Origin: Halorhabdus tiamatea SARL4B | GTDB taxonomy: Archaea > Halobacteriota > Halobacteria > Halobacteriales > Haloarculaceae | Length of the DNA stretch: 64,000 nt | Assembly: GCF_000470655.1 (NCBI RefSeq) | Contig: NC_021921.1 | Span: 1,178,001-1,242,000, forward strand | Reading direction: 5' to 3' | Shown: positions 59,263 to 64,000 of the stretch, piece by piece | How positions within the stretch are numbered: the stretch's first letter is position 1 | Layout: the number at the start of each line of letters is the position of its first letter | Program-made: the position numbers and the translations under genes | The notes under the pieces: model-generated | What the model saw: only the letters and a program-made list of their open reading frames with translations | What the model was told of the DNA's origin: nothing | The model's database searches: none

Positions 59263-61494
59263 ATGGCCCAGGACGACCCACCCTATCGCCGGACCGACCA
59301 GCCGACGGAACGCCGCGTCGAAGACCTGCTCTCCCGGATGACACTCGAAGAGAAAGCCGGGCAAGTGGTCGGAACCTGGGCCGGAGAGCGTGGCGAGACG
59401 CACGATATTCCCGCGGTCAGGAATGGGATCGTCGAGCACGGCTTCGGGAGCGTCGCCGCCTTCGGCTGGGCAGGGGCAGCGGTTTCGGAGCCGCGCGAGG
59501 TTGTCGAGGCCGTCAACGACCTCCAGGGGACGGCGATCGAGGAGACCCGGCTCGGCATCCCGCTACTCGTCAACGTCGATGCCGTCCACGGCCACGCCTA
59601 CGTCGAGGACGCGACTGTGTTCCCGAACGGGCTAGGCGCGGCGGCGACCTGGGACCCGGCGCTGATCGAACGCTCCGCAGCCGCGACGGCGCGGGAAGTT
59701 CGCGCCACGGGCGCACACCAGAACTACGCGCCGACGTGCGACGTCGCACGGGAGCCACGCTGGGGCCGCGTCCAGGAGACCCACGGCGAGAGCCCGCGAC
59801 TCGCCGCCGACTTCGCTGGGGCGAAGGTACGCGGTCTCCAGGGGGAAGAGATCGACGACCCCGAGTCGGTCCTCGCGACGGCCAAGCACTTCCCCGCCTA
59901 CAGCGATCCCGAGCGCGGCCAGGACGGCGCACCGGTCGAAGTCTCCGAGTGCGTCCTGAGGAACACGTTCTTACCCCCGTTCGAGGCCGCGATCGACGCG
60001 GGCGTCGAGTCGGTCATGCCGGCCTACAGTGCGACGAACGGCGAACCGGCCCATAGCTCCCGGTACTTGCTGACCGAACGACTCCGGGACGAACTCGGGT
60101 TCGACGGTCACGTCGTCGCCGACTGGAGCGGGGTCAAGCAACTCCACCAGTCCCACGGCGTAACCACGGGCTGGCGCGAGTCCGTCCGTCGCACTCGCGA
60201 AGCGGGCCTGGACGTGGGATCGGTCGATCACACAGTCCACGTCGAGAAACTCGTCGAACTCGTCGAAGACGGACAACTCGACGAGGCGATTCTCGACGAC
60301 AGCGTCCGACGAGTCCTCCGGGTAAAATTCGAGCTGGGGCTGTTCGAAGACCCGTACGTCGATGTCGAGGAGACTGTCTCGACGCTGGGCTGCGACGAGC
60401 ACCGTGAACTCGCCCGAAAGACCGCCCGGCAGTCGATGACACTGCTCGAAAACGACGGGATCCTCCCCCTATCTGGCGACGAGACGGTCTTCGTCGGCGG
60501 GCCCAACGCCGACGATCTCGTCCACCAGGTCGGTGGGTGGAGCCACCACGAGGCTGACGGGCTGGCAGGAGTCACTGTCCGGGAAGCCATCGAGGCGCGG
60601 GCGGCAGGCGAGGTGCTCTACGAGCAGGGAGCGACGCTCACCGAGGAGCGAGACGTCGATGACGCAGTCGAGAAAGCCAGTCAGGCGGACGTCGCCGTCC
60701 TGGGACTCGGTGAAGGCTGGTACATCCACGAGTTCGGCCCCCAGGACATGCTCGGCACTGACACCGGGGAGTGGCCGACGCGCTCGGAGTTGCGCCTCCC
60801 ACCAGCCCAGCGACGGCTGGCCGAGGAGATCCACGAAACCGGGACGCCAGTTGTCGGCGTCCTCCTCACTGGCCGGCCGCTGATCGTCGACTGGCTGGCC
60901 GACCACGCCGACGCCCTGCTGCTGGCGTACTTCCCTGGCACGGAAGGCGGCCAGGCCGTCGCGGAGACGCTGTTCGGCGATTGCGATCCCGGCGGGCGAC
61001 TCCCGATCTCGATCGCCCGGTCGCACGGCGATCTCCCACAACTGCACGATCACGCCCGCCATCCACTCACGCTCGGCGCGGACGAACATCCAGATTCCTA
61101 CGACCCGCTGTATCCGTTCGGCCACGGGCTGAACTATACGACGTTCGAACGTCGCGATCTCGAACTCGACGAGACGACCGTCAGACCTGACGGGACGGTC
61201 TCCGTCGCGATGACCGTCGAGAACGTCGGCTCGCGACCGGGCGAGGACGTGATCCAGGTCTACGGTGGACAGAAGACGCCATCCAGAGTGCGTCCCGAAC
61301 GGGAGCTGGTCGGCTACGATCGCGTCGCACTCGATCCCGGCGAAGCGAGGACCATCGAGGTCGAGATCCCCGTCGAGCACTTCGGATTCTACAAACCAGG
61401 GGAGGGCCACGTCGTGGAGTCTGATACGTACGCCGTGACGGTCGCGGACATGGAAGCAGCGTTCACGGTCGAAAGAGTGGGTAACCGAGATTGA
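59263..61494 (+). CDS. GH3 family beta-glucosidase/glycosidase
   Basis: The 743-residue protein has the GH3 N-terminal TIM barrel (about 1-330), including NVDAVHGHAYVEDATVFPNGLGAAATWD and ATAKHFPAYSDPERGQ. The nucleophile lies in GHVVADWSGV (D287; the family's usual SDW is ADW here). The alpha/beta sandwich and C-terminal fibronectin III-like domain (about 640-735) are complete. No signal peptide is present, so it likely acts in the cytoplasm on cello-oligosaccharides with the nearby GH94 enzymes. Bracketing genes include vapBC, so the sugar genes are not one operon. Confidence 0.92.
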   Translation: MAQDDPPYRRTDQPTERRVEDLLSRMTLEEKAGQVVGTWAGERGETHDIPAVRNGIVEHGFGSVAAFGWAGAAVSEPREVVEAVNDLQGTAIEETRLGIPLLVNVDAVHGHAYVEDATVFPNGLGAAATWDPALIERSAAATAREVRATGAHQNYAPTCDVAREPRWGRVQETHGESPRLAADFAGAKVRGLQGEEIDDPESVLATAKHFPAYSDPERGQDGAPVEVSECVLRNTFLPPFEAAIDAGVESVMPAYSATNGEPAHSSRYLLTERLRDELGFDGHVVADWSGVKQLHQSHGVTTGWRESVRRTREAGLDVGSVDHTVHVEKLVELVEDGQLDEAILDDSVRRVLRVKFELGLFEDPYVDVEETVSTLGCDEHRELARKTARQSMTLLENDGILPLSGDETVFVGGPNADDLVHQVGGWSHHEADGLAGVTVREAIEARAAGEVLYEQGATLTEERDVDDAVEKASQADVAVLGLGEGWYIHEFGPQDMLGTDTGEWPTRSELRLPPAQRRLAEEIHETGTPVVGVLLTGRPLIVDWLADHADALLLAYFPGTEGGQAVAETLFGDCDPGGRLPISIARSHGDLPQLHDHARHPLTLGADEHPDSYDPLYPFGHGLNYTTFERRDLELDETTVRPDGTVSVAMTVENVGSRPGEDVIQVYGGQKTPSRVRPERELVGYDRVALDPGEARTIEVEIPVEHFGFYKPGEGHVVESDTYAVTVADMEAAFTVERVGNRD

Positions 61495-61649
61495 AACGAA
61501 CCAGCGGCGACCCGGAGACGTGGATCTGGCCGTCGAATGCGAGGTCCGCGGTCCAGAAGATAGGGTTTCAGCCGACATCGCCGTGCTGGTACCGGGTTAC
61601 CCAGAACGATACAGTTCGGTTTCGTGATTGTCCACTGTAGGAGTTGCAA

Positions 61650-62111
61650 TCACTCGGCTATCTCCCAGTGGGTTCGACCGACGGTTATGACCCACCGTAG
61701 TGTGTACCCGAGAACGAAGGCAGGGACGGCAAAAACGATCGCCTCCACGGCGATGTACGTCAACATGTCGAGCCGAAAGAGACACGCGACCGCGTCGAGA
61801 AGTGAGCCATCGGGGTCTCGGAAGACTGCCCAGTCCGCTTGATATCCGAGCAGCGACATGTGGGTGATAAGCCAGCCGAAGACGAGTCCAGCGCGATAGT
61901 ATCCGATCAGTAGTGCGCCTATCACCCCAGCGAGTGCCCCATATGGATGAATGAGTATGACCCCAGATCCGGTAGGATAGATGCCGAATGCATAGGCGGC
62001 GAACGTGAAAGCGAATGCACCACAAGCCAGCAAAAGGAGGCTGAGATACTCGCGAAGACCCGTCTGATCAGTTCCAAACAGGATGGCAAGCAGTTTGGGG
62101 ATCAAATTCAT
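61650..62111 (-). CDS. Hypothetical membrane protein in a lower-GC patch
   Basis: The 153-residue protein has about four membrane helices (YLSLLLLACGAFAFTFAAYAFG, PYGALAGVIGALLIGYYRAGLVF and others). No family is recognised. Its codons are clearly less GC-rich at third positions than those of proA or GH3, suggesting different origin. ACTTTAGC on the minus strand near 62139 gives a TATA-like element 27 bp before the ATG, which supports it being a real gene. It lies between GH3 and proA. Confidence 0.65.
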   Translation of the reverse strand: MNLIPKLLAILFGTDQTGLREYLSLLLLACGAFAFTFAAYAFGIYPTGSGVILIHPYGALAGVIGALLIGYYRAGLVFGWLITHMSLLGYQADWAVFRDPDGSLLDAVACLFRLDMLTYIAVEAIVFAVPAFVLGYTLRWVITVGRTHWEIAE

Positions 62112-62359
62112 GATGGGAAAATGTTTCCCCAGAATGCTAAAGTAACTATTGGAAGAGCTCCGTTTTCGGGGCGACCGACCACAAATCCAATAATGCGGCC
62201 GCGCAGTGAGGATCCGGTGTCGATCGTACTACAGAAGTCCGGTGCTCGTCCTAGACTGTGACGAACTCACGGCCGACTCTGCGTTTCTGCGATTCCGACC
62301 CGCCCTACCAGGAGGCGAAGCGGCCGTCACCCCCGAAAAGACACTGCGCTACCGACGCC

Positions 62360-63691
62360 TTACCATTCGCCGTCGAACCCCTCGTGGGAGAAGGGGAGCG
62401 CGTCCTCGCCGGCGTAGGAGGCAACCAGGTGGCCGTCGCCTTCGAGGTAGTACTTGTAGGTCGTCAGCCCATCCAGGCCGACGGGCCCGCGGGCGTGGAT
62501 CTTCCCCGTCGAGATGCCGACCTCCGCGCCCAGGCCGTAGCGATACCCGTCCGCGAAGCGCGTCGAGGCGTTGTGGAAGACGCTCGCGGCGTCGACGCCC
62601 GTCATGAATGTCCGGGCCTTGGCGTCGTCCTCGGTCAGGATCGACTCGGTGTGTTTCGAGCCGTTTTCGTTGACGTGGTCGATGGCGTCCACCAGCGAAT
62701 CGACGACCTTGATCGAGAGGATCAGGTCGCCGTATTCGGTGCGCCAGTCCTCGTCGGTCGCTTCGTTTACATCGACATCCGCGTCAACGAGAATCTCCCG
62801 GGTGCGCTCGTCGCCACGCAACTCGACGCCGGCCGCGGCATAGCGATCGGCCATCTCGGGCAGGAAGTCCTCGGCGACGGCCTCGTGGACCAGCAGCGTC
62901 TCGACGGCGTTGCAGACCGCGGGGTACTGGACTTTCGCGTCGAAGGCGACGTCCTCGGCCTCCGCGAGGTCGGCCTCGCTGTCGACGAAGACGTGACAGA
63001 CGCCCTCAGTGTGGCCCAGGACGGGGATCTGGGTGTTGTCCTGGACGTAGCTGACGAACGCCGAGGAGCCACGGGGCATCAGCAGGTCGATGTGTTCGTC
63101 CATTTCGAGGACGGTGTCGACGGCCTCGCGCGCCTCGATCAACTGGACCCAGCCCTCGGGGATGGCGTCGATCTCCTGAGCAGCCTCGCGGATGAGCTCG
63201 AAGAGTTCGCGGTTGGACTCGCTGGCCTCGCTGCCGCCTTTGAGGATGACCGCGTTGCCCGACTTCAGCGCGAGGGCGGCGATCTGGACCAAGGCGTCGG
63301 GCCGGGACTCGAAGACTGTCCCGATCACGCCGATGGGGACCGCGACCTTGTAGAGGTCCAGGTCGTCGTCGAGGTGGCGCGCTTCGAGGGTCTCGCCGAG
63401 GGGGTCGTCCATCGCCGCGACGCTCTCGACCATCTCGACGATGGAGTCGACCTTCGCGTCGTCGACCTTCAGGCGGTCGACTAAGGCCTGGGTGTACTCG
63501 CCGGCTTCGAGCAGCTCCTCGGCCGCTTCGACGTCCTCGTCGTTGACCGCGATGACGTCCTCGCGGTGGTCGTCGATAGCGTCGGCGATCGCTTCCAAGG
63601 CGGCGCTCCGGTCGGCGGCCTCGACGTTCGCGAGTTCGAGGGCCGCGCTCTCGGCGGCCTCGACCTTGGTTTCGGTATCCGTATCAGTCAT
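62360..63691 (-). CDS. proA: Glutamate-5-semialdehyde dehydrogenase
   Basis: ProA reduces glutamyl-5-phosphate to the semialdehyde in proline synthesis. The 443-residue protein has NADP-binding [27 protein letters not shown] and the catalytic cysteine in [17 protein letters not shown]. The C-terminal [27 protein letters not shown] is conserved. The ATG at 63691 (MTDTDTETK) overlaps the proB stop by 8 bp, so the genes are translationally coupled. Confidence 0.94.
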   Translation of the reverse strand: MTDTDTETKVEAAESAALELANVEAADRSAALEAIADAIDDHREDVIAVNDEDVEAAEELLEAGEYTQALVDRLKVDDAKVDSIVEMVESVAAMDDPLGETLEARHLDDDLDLYKVAVPIGVIGTVFESRPDALVQIAALALKSGNAVILKGGSEASESNRELFELIREAAQEIDAIPEGWVQLIEAREAVDTVLEMDEHIDLLMPRGSSAFVSYVQDNTQIPVLGHTEGVCHVFVDSEADLAEAEDVAFDAKVQYPAVCNAVETLLVHEAVAEDFLPEMADRYAAAGVELRGDERTREILVDADVDVNEATDEDWRTEYGDLILSIKVVDSLVDAIDHVNENGSKHTESILTEDDAKARTFMTGVDAASVFHNASTRFADGYRYGLGAEVGISTGKIHARGPVGLDGLTTYKYYLEGDGHLVASYAGEDALPFSHEGFDGEW

Positions 63692-64000
63692 CGTATGCTC
63701 CATTGACAGGCAAGAATATTGTGCCCACCGGTTCGGCCTCGGCGATGCGCTCGAGGACGTCCGGTTCGGCCGAGCCGGCGATCACCGCCGGGATCCCGTG
63801 CTCGTTGGCCGTCCGTGCGCCCTCGACTTTGGTCGTGATCCCGCCGAACCCCTCGGTCGTGCTCTGGGCGACGATCTCCTGGATCGCCCCGTAGTTGCTC
63901 CCGACGGCCTCGATCTTCGTGGCGTCAGGGTCGTCCTTGGGGTTGCCCGTGTAGACGCCGTCGACGTCGGTCAGCGTCACCAGCAGATCGGCGTCGATCC
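63684..64000 (-). CDS. proB: Glutamate 5-kinase, 5' end cut by window edge
   Basis: The visible frame runs to base 64000 without a start codon. It encodes the C-terminal 105 residues of an amino-acid kinase: [25 protein letters not shown], then [26 protein letters not shown]. This is the proline-pathway kinase that feeds ProA. No PUA domain is present after the kinase, as in other archaeal short ProB forms. It directly precedes proA with an 8-bp overlap. Confidence 0.92.
   Translation of the reverse strand, partial: IDADLLVTLTDVDGVYTGNPKDDPDATKIEAVGSNYGAIQEIVAQSTTEGFGGITTKVEGARTANEHGIPAVIAGSAEPDVLERIAEAEPVGTIFLPVNGAYDD

Overview
The window reads as chromosome from a halophilic archaeon (class Halobacteria). 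The evidence is a GC-rich sequence with acidic proteins, the CetZ tubulin, the F420/Fo genes cofC, cofG and cofH, archaeal ribosomal proteins L40e and L18a, prefoldin alpha, archaeal FtsY, a TrmB regulator, a bat-like HTH-10 regulator, Tat lipoproteins, and many leaderless promoters (an A/T-rich box about 27 bp before the start codon). Two GH94 phosphorylases, a GH3 glucosidase and a secreted clan-A glycoside hydrolase suggest a saccharolytic genus such as Halorhabdus; that genus guess is inference.

Layout. 0-3 kb: partial maltose O-acetyltransferase, an Lrp regulator divergent from a DMT exporter, and pspAB. 3-4.6 kb: an intact IS50/Tn5-like insertion sequence. 4.7-12 kb: thymidylate kinase, an NDUFA9-like reductase, then cetZ, a membrane protein, cofC, cofG, a zinc-ribbon protein and convergent cofH. 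12-20.9 kb: a MATE exporter, a lower-GC segment with a SipW/TasA-type secretion operon, a Na+/Ca2+-type exchanger operon with an NhaP-RCK antiporter, and an MBL hydrolase. 21-27.4 kb: L40e, an enolase-superfamily protein, Tsr3, a peroxiredoxin fusion, the L18a-pfdA-ftsY operon and a KDPG aldolase. 27.5-32.6 kb: small enzymes, a lipoprotein and an HTH-10 regulator whose upstream region carries three GAACAYGTTC palindromes.

33-44 kb: secreted clan-A glycoside hydrolase, Tat-exported EEP-family phosphodiesterase, MFS transporter, TrmB, a universal stress protein, a HisG-like protein, SerA and a Ste24-like protease. 44-48.6 kb: J-domain membrane protein, tRNA-Gly(CCC), a hairpin array, nadE, tRNA-Thr(GGT), a tRNA 3'-end fragment, a cyclase and a DUF998-like protein. 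48.7-52.6 kb: nitrogen-sensing cluster (Lrp, GlnK, Amt, a second GlnK) and hemB. 52.7-61.5 kb: two tandem GH94 disaccharide phosphorylases, VapBC, a membrane protein and a GH3 beta-glucosidase. 61.6-64 kb: a lower-GC membrane protein, proA and the 3' part of proB.

How they work together: cofC, cofG and cofH supply steps of F420 biosynthesis. The GH94 and GH3 enzymes lack signal peptides and probably split imported cello-oligosaccharides in the cytoplasm, while the clan-A hydrolase works outside. GlnK and Amt control ammonium uptake. The SipW peptidase probably matures the two flanking secreted proteins. No CRISPR array, rRNA or prophage was seen.
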